This document shows positions 29,951 to 39,819 of a DNA stretch of 45,415 nt, piece after piece (positions within the stretch are counted from its first letter, which is position 1; every line of letters starts with the position of its first letter). The notes under the pieces are model-generated. The model ran no database searches. It was not told where the DNA came from and worked only from the letters and a program-made list of their open reading frames with translations. The DNA is from Chara braunii (taxonomy: Eukaryota > Streptophyta > Charophyceae > Charales > Characeae), in the NCBI GenBank assembly GCA_003427395.1, contig BFEA01000425.1, forward strand, positions 876,032 to 921,446, read 5' to 3'. The position numbers and the translations under genes are program-made.

Positions 29951-30706
29951 GGTGCGGGGGGGATGGGCTGGAGGTTTTCCCTGGCAGGATCAACCCTGTG
30001 GCGAACTGGTGCGACGGTTACGGACCAATAACCCTGCCGCCTCAATACTATGCTCATTAATTGATATACCTGATAGGTACATAGGCTGGTCTAGAGTTGG
30101 CTTAGGCAGGACAGTACCTGGGGTGGCTCCGAGGAAACATTTGGTTCCGGACTAGTTTAGAGTAACACACAGGCTAGTCTAGAGTTGGCTTAGGTACTGA
30201 CACTGCCTACAGTGGCTCCGTGGAAACATTCGGTTTCGGGCTAGTCTGGACCACATAATCCAACCATGGAATAATCCCGATAGGTACTCTGGCTGGTCTA
30301 GAGTTGGCATAGATGAGACGGTGCCTAGGGTGGCTCCGAGGAAACATTTGGTTTCGGGCTAGCCTGGAGTGGCACACAGGCTGGTCTAGAGTTGACTTAG
30401 GGACACTGCCTATGGTGGCTCCGAGGAAACATTCGGTTCAGGACTGTCCCAGAGTGGCACTCATACCAACTGTACACATCATCCCAATCGGCACCCAGAC
30501 TGGTCTAGAGTTCACTTAGGTAAGACATTGCCTAGGGTGGCTCCGTGGAAACATTCGGTTCCGGACTGGTCTGGGATCATAAACTCAGGACTGATAATAA
30601 CCAACTGAGGGTGCAAGGAGGGATGGGCCGGAGGTCTTCCCTGGCAGGAATCAGCCCTGCGGCGAACTGGTGTGGGTTACAAAATCGATAACCTTGCCCC
30701 CTCATC
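29951..30706 (+). repeat. Composite repeat: direct flanking repeats around an alternating tandem array
   Basis: Flanking direct repeats of about 95 bp (GGATGGGCTGGAGG at 29961; GGATGGGCCGGAGG at 30621), spaced 660 bp, bracket five tandem units starting at 30084, 30172, 30291, 30379 and 30498. Unit spacings are 88, 119, 88 and 119, so the array is a 207-bp dimer; the long unit carries about 30 extra bases (GATAGGTAC/CAATCGGCAC phrase). Every unit holds GTCTAGAGTT and GTGGCTCCG.GGAAACAT. No coding sense is seen. Confidence 0.87.
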
Positions 30707-31523
30707 ATGAACAATAACACAACCCCTAATACGGCAATAATAGTAGGCTATGTTAGGAACATGGCGCCCGGGTTGGATCAGAAGGGTTGCCTTAGGTAAG
30801 ACCTTGGTCAGGTTAGAACCACTAGACACTGCCTAGGGAAAAAGACTCTAAGCAATATTCGTTATCTGACCAAAACCTGGGTTGGTGCTCATTAGGGCGC
30901 AGCGCCACCGGGAGCGTTGCGCCCCAACATTTCCAAGGCGCGAAACCGGGTCAGCACGATGGGCTGATTGTGATGAGTGGCGGCGCCGATACACGATGTG
31001 GGCGGTGCGAAGACGTCGAGTAATGGTGCGAAGTGATGGGGGAAGCTGATGATGGAGAGGAGAAGGTGAGGAAGGGGTGAAAGTGATTGCGATGGAGCAA
31101 GTGTGTGCAGGGTGGACTCTTGCTGCGGTATTGGGAACAGCGGAAGGTGGTTGTTGGGGTTTGATTTGATGGGTCGTTTCCAAGCTTCCTGGTGTATGGA
31201 GAGGTAATATGTTGTTGTTGCTTATCTCTACGAGAAGGTGCAATACTTGGTAAGGTCACGAGTTCTCCTCTTCTGGGAATGCCTGCGGTGAGCTGTTGGC
31301 GGGTTCAACAACTAGATTCTGCAACGTGGCGTGGATATTTTTAGTAAACGCGATGCGGTCCGTTATTGTCACCGTTCGTTGACTGACCGGAGTGGTCGAA
31401 TGAGGGTTGAGATCACCTTAGGCCAGTGACGTGTGGAGGTGAGGTTCGGGACGGGAGAATCGTGTCATGGGTACTCGTAGGTTTTTGGGTTGGTGTCTGA
31501 TTTTCTGATTGACTTGGTACGAT
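30707..31523. other. Non-coding interval
   Basis: A minus-strand frame of about 130 codons (30848-31243) is rich in S, P, H, T and R and resembles translated low-complexity sequence. I find no motif and do not call a gene. Confidence 0.45.
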
Positions 31524-31780
31524 CTTGTATTTGTTTTCGCCTGATGATCAACATGCTTTTGCTAATTACGTTTTTCGAGAGGATTTTGATAATATGTCTT
31601 GTATGAATTAGATTCTCTCTGACTATTTTTCCTGGATTGATCGCAGTGTTCTTGTATTAGTTTTCGCCTGATGATCAAACATGCTTTTGCTGATTACTTA
31701 TTTCGAGAGTATTTTGATTGCATCTCTTGTATGAATTAGATTCTCTCTGACTGATTTTTTCCTGGATTAATCGCAGTGAT
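31524..31780 (+). repeat. 127-bp tandem repeat, two units
   Basis: Units start with CTTGTATTTGTTTTCGCCTG at 31524 and CTTGTATTAGTTTTCGCCTG at 31651 and end TCGCAGTG. They share GATGATCAA.CATGCTTTTGCT and GAATTAGATTCTCTCTGACT. Confidence 0.9.
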
Positions 31781-32638
31781 TTTTTGTGCAATTCTTATTC
31801 ATGCGTACGTTCTTTGGTACATAGTTGCTTCTCTTAACGTTGACCTTTACTATGATCTGAATTACTTTCTTGATTTTATATATTCGTGAGTCCAATATTG
31901 GACATCTTAAGATAAATTTCTTAATCTTGTTTTTTAATTTTCAAATTCCAAAAAACGTCTCATATAGATTCCCTAATTTTGTTCCTAATTTTCAAATTCT
32001 AAAAGTATGTTTCTGAAGTCATCTTCTGTTGGAAAATCTATGTCGGCAAAACTTAAATTCCTAGTCTTGACTACTGTTGATGTAAATTATGATGCCGAAT
32101 GACCTTTTTTCGTTAATTGTGTTTCAAAGTTCGCTTGGGTCTTCGTATGGTATAATTGTTTTTTGCTGTGTGAATTTGTGGGGTTCTTCCTTAGGGTTGG
32201 AGCCCCTCCCCGTGAGGGTTTCACAAAATGGGAGGTATTACCCTTGGAGAGGGGGAGGCGATATTGTGGGATTGTCCTTTTTTGGGTCAGGCTGATTTAG
32301 GGTCGGATTAGCGCTGGTGGTTGGGGAGAGAAGACAAGGGGGGTGAAGTTGTTTACATCCAGGGGGTTTGCTTTTTTAGGGAAGGGAGTAACCTCGATGG
32401 TACATCGTTGTGGAGTCCCGGGTGAACGTAAGAAGCTGCATCTGAAAAGTCTATTTTTTCAGGTTGGTGTTTGATGTTCATGAGTTTTTAAAAATTTCTT
32501 TAAAACTCTTAAAACACTTAAAAAAGTTACTCGGTGGGCAGAAAGGGGAAGGTTGGTTTTAGCAGGGTGGTGCTTGGGCAGAGGACGGATTGGTGTTCAT
32601 GGTGGTAGGTCTAGTAGAAGGGCGGGGTGGGGTAACAA
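31781..32638. other. AT-rich then G-rich non-coding interval
   Basis: Strongly AT-rich to about 32080 with a repeated CTAATTTT.TTC phrase, then G-rich on the plus strand. No gene or known element seen. Confidence 0.5.
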
Positions 32639-33460
32639 TGGTCGGTGCTGGAGCAGTTGCTCAGTAACCAGGGGAGCTTTAGACTATTGGAACTATGCAG
32701 AGAGTGGAAGGCATAACCATCTTGTTCAACGTAGCTGAGGCCGGGGCAGTGACCCTGTAACTTTGGGGGCTGTACAGCTAAGGAAGTTGTCGAGGGAGGA
32801 AGACACTTTCTGTCCGTCAAAACTAGTTCGGTCGGTACTGGGGCAGTTGGTGTTGTCCTATCACCCTAGCAAAGGGGGCATGAGATCTAGCGAGTTCGTG
32901 TACAAGGACTGAATACCTGGGTAGTAGTTTTTCCTCTGCAGTGCGGGGAAGGAACTGGATCGTGGGGGATTTTGTTTTTCTGCCTTGCCGGGTAACGGTT
33001 CCGGTATCTTACAAAGTGACTATGCAGTAATCTGCCTATGATCAGGGACATTGTGAATAGAATGTCAGGGGGGAAGGAGGAGGTGAGAGATGGAAGATGG
33101 GAGGAAGTAAGGGGGGTTCAACATAGGAAGGAATGTTTGTCTAAGTAAGTAGGTCAGAAGGACAAATTTGGGACGACGCAGACCGGTGCTGGAGCTTTTG
33201 CTCTGTAACCTGGGGGAGCAAGAGGTCTGCGGAGTTATGTCGAGGGAGGAAGGTATGACCAGTTTGTCCGACGTAGCTAATGTCGGGGTTTTTTCCCCTG
33301 TAACTTAGGGGCGTGTGGCTAATCGAGACTGTCGAGAGAGGAAGAAACTCTTTGTCGTCTGAACCAGGCTGGTCGGTACAGGGGAGGTTTGTGTTGCCCT
33401 GTAACCCTAGCATTGGGGAAAATGAGATCAGCGGAGTTTTGGTACGAGGACTAAACTCTT
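32639..33460 (+). repeat. Two ~285-bp repeats, each built of three ~90-bp subunits
   Basis: Block 1 (about 32640-32930) and block 2 (about 33180-33460) align in order: GGTGCTGGAGC..TTGCTC.GTAACC, then CGGGG..GT.ACCCTGTAACTT or its variant, then TCGGTAC.GGG..G.T.GTGTTG. Each block holds three subunits with the shared pattern GTCGG...GTAAC...GGGG...GTCGAG.GAGGAA. Spacing between blocks is about 541 bp. Confidence 0.78.
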
Positions 33461-33649
33461 GGATTTAATGCTTTCTCGTTTGTTGAAGGGGAGGTGTAAA
33501 CAGTAGGAGTATTTGTTAGGATCTTTTGTTTCCAGGATTGGACTGTGGTTGGGTAGATCATAGGCAATTTTTTATGAGATCTGTAGTTGTTTTTTAAAGT
33601 TGTTTCTATAGGTTTTTGCAGGTTTGCTAATCGATTGATTGTTCTTCTA

Positions 33650-33777
33650 GCCGAAGTCGGGTAATGACCCTGGAACTTCAATTGTGTTCTATATTATCAG
33701 TTGTACTTCAAAAGGACGTTGAGCCCGGTTCTCAGCACGTGATGCTCCCCACGAATAGATTGGAGCTTTTGTCCCCC

Positions 33778-33808
<31 letters not shown>

Positions 33809-33809
33809 A
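33650..33809 (+). mobile_element. SINE (short hairpin family), second copy
   Basis: The 5' hairpin phrase GTCGGGTAATGACCCTGGA, then H1 GTTGAG with CTCAGC (compensated, one G-U), CACGTGATGCTCCCCACGAA, H2 GCTCC/GGAGC, a C-run of about 26 (33773-33798) and an A-run. H3 lacking, as in the 28309 copy. The target duplication is not evident. Confidence 0.75.
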
Positions 33810-34079
33810 GGATAAAAGACACAGAATGATCATGCTTGGCGACCGAAGTGTTCGTACGACAAGGCTCGCTCGATAGCACTTAAACTAGGGCTGGGAGAGG
33901 TTTGTCATGGCCTAGTGCTGGTGTCTGCAACCGATGTCCGGTATACTCGAGAGGGTCAAACAAGTGCCCCCGTAGATGAGGAAGCAGAGGTTACGCTAAG
34001 GAAACAAAAAGATGAGGAAGGTAGGGGTGAGTCCTGTTAGCAAAAAAAAAGAAAAAGAAAAAAAGTTGGAAATTGGTGG
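33810..34079. other. Non-coding interval
   Basis: Nothing recognised beyond an A-rich tract at 34041-34065. Confidence 0.5.
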
Positions 34080-34590
34080 ACGACCTAAATAAAGATAAAT
34101 ATGCGCACAATCTAACCAACAATCTTGAGGAAATAACTTATGCCATCCCCCTTCTCTGGATAAGTATACTAAAAAAAGGTCCAATGTTCTTGGTTTCGGA
34201 TTGGGTTTGTGGGAATCAACCTGATAACACCAAGATAGTAGGCCAAATTTTGGACACCCACATAGACGGGGCTTTAGTCAATACTTTCATGTTACATAAG
34301 GACAATAGAATATCAAATATTAATCAGGATAGGGTAGAATTTTTTCCTTTTAATACACTATACAAAGTCAGGACATTATATTGCTCATCAATCAAAGGAT
34401 GAACAATTTTCCTTCCACACTATCCAATTTCGGAACTTCCTTTGGACCCGGCTGATTGGATCTGGTGAGCTAATAGGAGGTTTAAACCCCAGAGATTACA
34501 ATCTTTGACAGTTAAAGCATCCTACCGGCTATTGCGACCCAAAATAAATGTTCAAGATATTGTGCAAAATCGCTAGACTCATCATCTTAA

Positions 34591-34593
<3 letters not shown>
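34080..34593 (+). pseudogene. LINE-A remnant 6, 5' part (interrupted)
   Basis: The reading is LEEITYAIPLLWISILKKGP, FLVSDWVCGNQPDNTKIVGQ, then past a stop ISELPLDPADWIW, SLTVKASYRLLRPKINVQDI and HHLNI. It matches the 25334-25800 part of remnant 3. It is cut at 34593 by the antisense insertion and resumes at 35745; the host ATCTTAACAT is duplicated at the break. Confidence 0.82.
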
Positions 34594-34629
<36 letters not shown>

Positions 34630-34637
34630 ACGCCCCC

Positions 34638-35012
34638 AGTGATAGTGGTGGTGATAAGAGCAGCCACCACTACCACGCAGGTATACACATCTAGATGTGT
34701 ATAAGAGACAGCACGGGGAGAGGCTCCATCTATTGGTGGGGAGCATCACCTGCTGGAAAGCGGGTCCAGCGTCCCATATACAAGATTTGATCAGAAAAAA
34801 CACTACGGAGGACCCTTGCCAACATTGATTACCCTGAANCCCCCAGTGATAGTGGTGGTGATAAGAGCAGCCACCACTACCACGCAGGGAGAGGCTTCAT
34901 CTATTGGTGGGGAACATCACCTGCTGGAAAGCGGGTCCAGCGTCCCATATACAAGATTTGATCAGAAAAAACACTACGGAGGACCCTTGCCAACATTGAT
35001 TACCCTGAAGTC
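34638..35012 (-). repeat. Module duplicated around an adapter (assembly artefact)
   Basis: The segment beginning CCCCCAGTGATAGTGGTGGT occurs at about 34636-34838 and again from 34840, with a clipped adapter inside the first copy and an N at 34839 at the join. On the minus strand the module reads GTGGTAGTGGTGGC with CACCACCACTATCAC (H3) and GCTGGA.CCCG with TTCCAGC (H1). Confidence 0.85.
34682..34711. other. Nextera mate-pair junction adapter, left-clipped (contaminant)
   Basis: TATACACATCT followed by the complete reverse-complement mosaic end, inside the H3/H2 spacer of the module. Confidence 0.97.
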
Positions 35013-35744
35013 CATAAGATTGACTGAGCGAGGTATCTGAGAAACTGAAAGGCTGGAAAAGGCTGGGAATAAACCTGCCACTGAGCAGGTTGTATCAGAT
35101 GCAGAACAGAAGGGGGGGGGGACCTCTTCACCTTATTTGGGTGTCAGATACTCTCACTGTTTCCTAGCTCCCTTCTACTTCTGGACTGTTGACCCATGCA
35201 GCCATCCTCCCCTTGTGCACCGGAGGGTGGTATCACCGGGGGGCACCGGTAAGCTCGTATTCATGTATGGATGGTCGGACCAGAAGCGATGCATTCGAAG
35301 ATGTGTTGAAGGAGATGTGGTGATGTGTTGATCAGGAGAGAATCTCTGTTGGGAAAGAGCATGGGGTGGGAATGGGTCCGAGAAGTCTGAGGGAGGGCGT
35401 AGTGGAAAGGTAGGTTCTATGTTAGTCCAATCCTTAAAAGTGAGACGGTGGTCCCTCATATCTTCCAATTCCTTTTTGGTTATCTTCATTGGTTTGGATT
35501 TTTGTTCCTTGAATTTTTATGTCTCAGCATTTTGTTCCTTGGTTTGGATTTTTGTTCCTTGAACCAGCGAATGGGGGTCAGAAGCGACCGGTCCATGTTC
35601 AGGTGTTTGACCCATCAATCATTGACTGTGTCCCTTGAAAACTTTTTAGGTCTCAGCATTTTGTAGGCTGATTTTACCAACATCTGGTGTAGGCTGATGT
35701 GACCTGGAGGGCCTTGTTTTTTAGGGAGCTTCCATATCCACTCG

Positions 35745-36570
35745 ATCTTAACATCCATATGGATTTGCTCAAATCTGCTAAGTGGTACCAAGGACTCAAA
35801 GAGAGATCTGCAAAGTTTGCATCATTGCAATGACAGATAATTCATAGGTGTTTACCAACTAATGATTGGCTGATAGACCGATCTACACTGGAACAACGAG
35901 GTTTGGCCCTACCATGGTGTCAATCATGTGTACAGACCTTTCCTAGTAGGAAAATTAGGCAAAAAATTGAACATGTTTTTCCGCAATGTCCAGGTGCAAT
36001 CCTGTTATGGCGTCGATGGGATTATGTATGACAAAGATTGACAAGCTTGGAATGGCCATGGGACTGGAGGTGTATCCTTTTGGGTCACTAGAATCTGTCC
36101 GTAGTCTCACTATCCAATTTCCAACAGAATTTCCTTAATACAGAAAGGAAAGCAGTCATGTGGGCGTTGTGGTACCAAAGATGTGTTAACACAATGGAAG
36201 GTATGAAGATTGAAGGCAAGGAAATGACAAATTTAATTCAACAATTTGTGCAAACAGAACTCAGGGCCCAATCGGAAACAACAAGAATTGGACCAATGAA
36301 TCTTAAACAAAAAAAATATTAAACAAAAAATTCAAGAATTCAACTTGGACTGGCTGGGGGATGTATCAGTGGAGAAATTGGGCGAGGTGGTTTGGCCAGG
36401 AGAGAAAGGGGATCAGGTGTCCTTCAAGCGGGATTACCAGATCATATTTCAAGATTGGTTTGACATTCAACCAGGAGCTGCCTTGAGATCGTCCGAGTTT
36501 TTTCCTGATCATTTTCCTCCATCTTAGCTTGCTTTGGTAGATCTTCAGTGGCTTGAGTGGGGAGAAGGAT
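35745..36570 (+). pseudogene. LINE-A remnant 6, 3' part
   Basis: After the second target duplication the reading resumes HMDLLKSAKWYQGLKERSAK, FASLQ-stop-QIIHRCLPTNDWL, zinc region CQSCVQTF and IEHVFPQCPGAILLW. Later come RKAVMWALWYQRCVNTMEG, WLGDVSVEKLGEVVWPGEKG and IIFQDWFDIQPGAALRSSEF. The zinc ligands C-x2-C, H-x4-C survive although the frame carries stops. Together with 34080-34593 it forms one LINE-A copy split by the nested insert. Confidence 0.85.
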
Positions 36571-36840
36571 GAGAGGCAATGTGGAATGGTTAGAGGTTTT
36601 CCTTGAGTGTCTACCAGGGGGCTGTATTATGTGTGCTTGAAGGGGAAGCTGCTGGATATAGTTTTTTCATTAGGCATCCAGGAAACTGGCTGAAGAGGCA
36701 GTTTTTTCTTCCGAAATGAGGCAGTTCATCCTTCAGAAATGATTAGGTTTAGTATCTACATCAATCATTGATTGTTAGCTTCACCTGTAGTATCGACGTG
36801 CTCAATGGGTGTTTTTTATCAAACTCAATGTTGTATTTCT
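36571..36840 (+). other. LINE-A 3' UTR of remnant 6
   Basis: Sequence between the decayed stop region and the hairpin module. It is diverged, with only weak similarity to other LINE-A 3' UTRs. Confidence 0.5.
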
Positions 36841-36973
36841 AAGGATGCTGGACCTGTTTTTCAGCAGGTGACGCTCCCCACCAATAGACTAGAGCTTGGT
36901 ATGTGGCAGGTAGGAGTGTATGCTCTTACCATCACTCCTATATGTCACGACGGTAAAAAAAAAAAAAAAAAAA
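36841..36973 (+). repeat. 3' hairpin module with a fully replaced H3 stem
   Basis: H1 GCTGGA with TTCAGC. H3 is GTAGGAGTG with CATCACTCCTAT around TATGCTCTTAC. The stem bases differ from the GTGCTAGTGGTG type at most positions yet still pair, while the GCTCTTA loop is kept. A-run to 36973. Confidence 0.85.
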
Positions 36974-37153
36974 GCCTTTGAGGAAAATCTCCAAAATAAG
37001 TCTGCGGAGACCGCAAGCCATAGTTTCCTGGCGTCGTACTTGGTAGTAGTTGAGGCCTCTCTGGACTGAATCTGGCCTTCGTTTGGGTCAGATATGTTTC
37101 AGAAAGTCCAAGTACGAGTACACATTAACTGCTATGTGCAGGATAGTGAGTTA
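36974..37153. other. Non-coding interval
   Basis: Nothing recognised. Confidence 0.4.
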
Positions 37154-38845
37154 GGGCATCCTCGGGGATGTGAAATCCACAAGGACGCGCTCGTTCCACC
37201 TGTCCTTGGGGACGAAATTGAAAAAGAAATGTGAAAACGCCACAAGGAAAGTTCCTTGTGGCATCCTTGTGGCCCCAGCCAAAATTTCCTTATATCCAAG
37301 GGAACTCGTGAGGTTCCTTGGAGCTCAAGGAACCGTGATTCACGGAGTGACCAAGACATGCGTCGGCGGAGAGTTTTCGTTTTTGGGTGGTCCAGATATG
37401 GTCCAACGGCGTTAGCATGGACATCCCCGCCTTCCGACGTCTGCCTAGTCCCCCAACGTACCCCAACGACTACTTTTGGTGGTGCGCCTCCATCGGGTGG
37501 CGCCGTCATTTTCGACCGGCATCATGAGGTCTCGCGCGCTCGAGGAAGGTATGTGTAGTCCCCCAACACCCCCAAACGGCTACTATTGGCGGTGGGCCTC
37601 CATCGGGCGGCGACGTCGTCTTTGGTCGGCATCAACGGTCGTAAAAAAAAATTTTCCCGGCGGCGCCTTCAGTCCATCCACAAAAGAGGTTTCTCCACAA
37701 GCGTTGTATTCCCATGCATGTCGTGACATGTTGCACGTCCCATAATACTTGTGCCTTCTCCGCCGTCGTTTGCTCATTGCTGCCCTCTCCACCGTGCAGT
37801 TCATGGCCGACCTGTACTGCCGGCTCTCTCTGCTGCTCCTCATCGCTGTGCTGCTTCTGGTGGTCCCTCTGCTGCTCCTTGGCGGTGTGCTGCTTCTCGT
37901 TGAAGTAGTCATCCGTGGCATCGTTGCATTGTAGAAGGTCTTCCCACGTCCCCCCCGTCCTGCGTTTGATCCACCACCTCGGTGTCGATCGTGGAATGAC
38001 GACGCAACCCAACGTGTAGCACAGCTCAATGACAGCCTCCGAAGTTGCCACGTAGTCGGGGCTGTCATCCGCAGCTTGCCTCAGCGTCCTTCTTCTATGA
38101 GCGTGCAACTGCTCCTTCATTCGTCCGAACGCCCTCTCCTGCTGACAACGAAGAATAACGGTTGACATGGCCGCCGCCACAGCTGCCCGCTCAAGCGGTG
38201 TCAACAATGCACGTCTGCCCTCTCCGCCGCCCTCCGTTGCCAGCACCTCCACAGGGATGACGTCTCTCCGCTGTCGTCTCAATCCTCGCACCCCAGAGAC
38301 GTAACCCGCTCACCCCCCGAGGAGAGGTCCGAAAAGCTGCCGCCTTTCCGTGGATGTCATCCCCCTGGCGGAACAGCGGTTGACGGCGCGGACGATGTGG
38401 AGGAGAAGCTCGACGGTGATGAACGCACCTGGTGCACACACGTACACTGGCCGGGAGGTGGGTGGAAGGGACGCCGCCACTAAGACCGATTCAGCCCTGC
38501 ACTGTCTGCGCGCTGCAAGCCGAACGTCATCGCCGTCACCACAGCTGTACTTCAAAATTTGAATTTCAAACGTAGAGGTCCCCCTTTTTTTATTTTACTT
38601 TTCGTGGCCTGCCTCATGCCCTTTTCTGCCGGACGTCGCTGGACCACGCCGTCTCCACACGGACACCGGACGCTGGACCACGGACACCCCCGCCCGCGGC
38701 CGCATATCTTCAAATGAAAACAAGGAAACGTCCTCGGGGGACGTCCCCAAGGATGTGTGGAACGCCGCCGCCAAATTCCCTTCTGAGCCAGAAGGAAAAT
38801 TCCCTGTGGCTCAAGGAACTCGTAAGGAGTGTCAAGCCTGCATAT
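37154..38845 (-). mobile_element. Possible Harbinger-like DNA transposon remnant (ends uncertain)
   Basis: GC-rich segment preceded by TTA at 37151-37153 and opening GGGCATCCTCGGGGATG. Sub-terminal inverted similarity: CGTTCCACCTGTCCTTGGGG (from 37192) matches the reverse complement of 38742-38765 (CCCCAAGGATGTGTGGAACG). A perfect 11-bp hairpin sits at 37239-37262. TTA targets and GGGC-type ends are typical of PIF/Harbinger elements, but I cannot find a matching right terminus with TTA. The interpretation rests mainly on the enclosed frame at 37632-38291. Confidence 0.4.
37632..38291 (-). CDS. Possible transposase N-terminal fragment (219 codons)
   Basis: Open minus-strand frame. Residues about 30-100 are basic and helical (TVILRCQQERAFGRMKEQLH). 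Then comes PRWWIKRRTGGTWEDLLQCN DATDDYFNEK (about 103-132), which resembles the W-rich segment before the DDE domain of Harbinger-type transposases (a WWxKxRTxxxW pattern followed by an acidic and F-containing stretch). After that it turns into Q/H/E-rich low complexity (KEQQRDHQKQHSDEEQQREP) and no DDE catalytic domain follows. It may be a truncated transposase or a host gene exon. The TGGG-to-low-complexity switch suggests a broken or rearranged copy. Confidence 0.4.
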   Translation of the reverse strand: MRGLRRQRRDVIPVEVLATEGGGEGRRALLTPLERAAVAAAMSTVILRCQQERAFGRMKEQLHAHRRRTLRQAADDSPDYVATSEAVIELCYTLGCVVIPRSTPRWWIKRRTGGTWEDLLQCNDATDDYFNEKQHTAKEQQRDHQKQHSDEEQQREPAVQVGHELHGGEGSNEQTTAEKAQVLWDVQHVTTCMGIQRLWRNLFCGWTEGAAGKIFFYDR

Positions 38846-39672
38846 GCCCTGCGTGGTGTTTGACGCCGACCCGCCAGTGAAACAAAAATAAATTGTTTTG
38901 GCTGGCGGCGTCACCCTTTCAGGTCCGGTACCCAGGGCCTCCGAAACTTGCAGGGCGTTAACCACAACACCTTCCCATATATCGGCCTCAGGCACCTCAG
39001 TGTGAGACATCCGCCGGCCTGAAAAGCAGCAAAAGCCGCCAAAGACATTTTATCAACGGCAGCCTCACCCCGGAAGTTGCAAGAGTTAACAAGCCGCATA
39101 TTTGTTTTCCAAGTGGGCAAAGTCTCAAAGATACTGGTGGTACCTGTGATTCTACAGATGGTCATCGCCTTATGTTCAGTTGGGGGTGGGAAAAGGGAAA
39201 AGAAAGGCCCCTGTCATGCGGTCATACTATTTGTGTTGGGCCCAACTTTAAGGCCCTCCAGCAATTGCCTTCTGGTACCTGATGGCCACAAGGACAGGGG
39301 CATTTGACAAAAGTTGAATCTGCAGAGACAGGGACAAAGGGGGAAGTTTTCAGGCACAGATGGTGTGATGAGTATTTTTCAAAATTTAATTTGAAAACAG
39401 GTAATAGGTGTTACAGGGGCCCCATGCATTTTTGTTTCTTCCGGAAATTATAGGGGCAAAACACAAACATGGTCACCTGTTGAGAGGTCAATGCTCAAAG
39501 CCCTTCCGGCCCGCGGCCTTGTGGATAACGCCAGGGGGCCACAACTTGAATGCACAGGCTCACCTCAGCCTGGGGGTTCCTTCCTTTTAACCCCTCAAAA
39601 AAAGAACTGTCAGAGGCTGCAGAGGCCTCTGACCTGCAGCCTCTGACATTTTGGTGAAGTGAACCACCAACC

Positions 39673-39679
<7 letters not shown>
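38846..39679. other. Non-coding interval
   Basis: No gene recognised. Short frames on both strands have ordinary composition. A small inverted repeat (CAGAGGCTGCAGAGGCCTCTG region, 39610-39632) precedes a T-run. Confidence 0.45.

Positions 39680-39726
<47 letters not shown>
39680..39726. repeat. Poly(T) run (~47 nt)
   Basis: Uninterrupted T-run, by far the longest homopolymer here, probably the A-tail of a minus-strand insertion whose body (39727 onward) I cannot assign. Confidence 0.85.
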
Positions 39727-39819
39727 CTTTGAAATTCGGCAAAGAGATACAGCCAGGAAAAGTCGACAAGATTTTGGCCTGCTGATAGCCGTCGGTTCAG
39801 GTTTGTTCATGACTACAGG

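Larger units (their letters stand above)
34594..35744 (-). mobile_element. Nested LINE-A insertion, antisense, 5'-truncated
   Basis: The 10-bp target duplication ATCTTAACAT lies at 34584-34593 and 35745-35754. On the minus strand the insert ends in the A-tail (T-run from 34594) preceded by the 3' hairpin module and LINE-A 3' UTR. At 35175-35489 it encodes DHRLTFKDWTNIEPTFPLRP and SDFSDPFPPHALSQQ, the LINE-A C terminus. About 200 bp of the module is present twice because of an adapter-linked artefact (34638-35012). This is a clear case of one LINE-A inserted in another. Confidence 0.87.

Noticed and set aside
32089-32295. Short plus-strand frames in the AT/G-rich region
   Set aside because: Length expected by chance and no recognisable features.
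36672-36720. Another hammerhead (CTGAAGA ... GAAA)
   Set aside because: Stem II has a mismatch, there is no U-H cleavage step at the right place and no stem III partner.
38911-39165. 84-codon minus-strand frame
   Set aside because: No motif, overlaps similar-length frames on the other strand.
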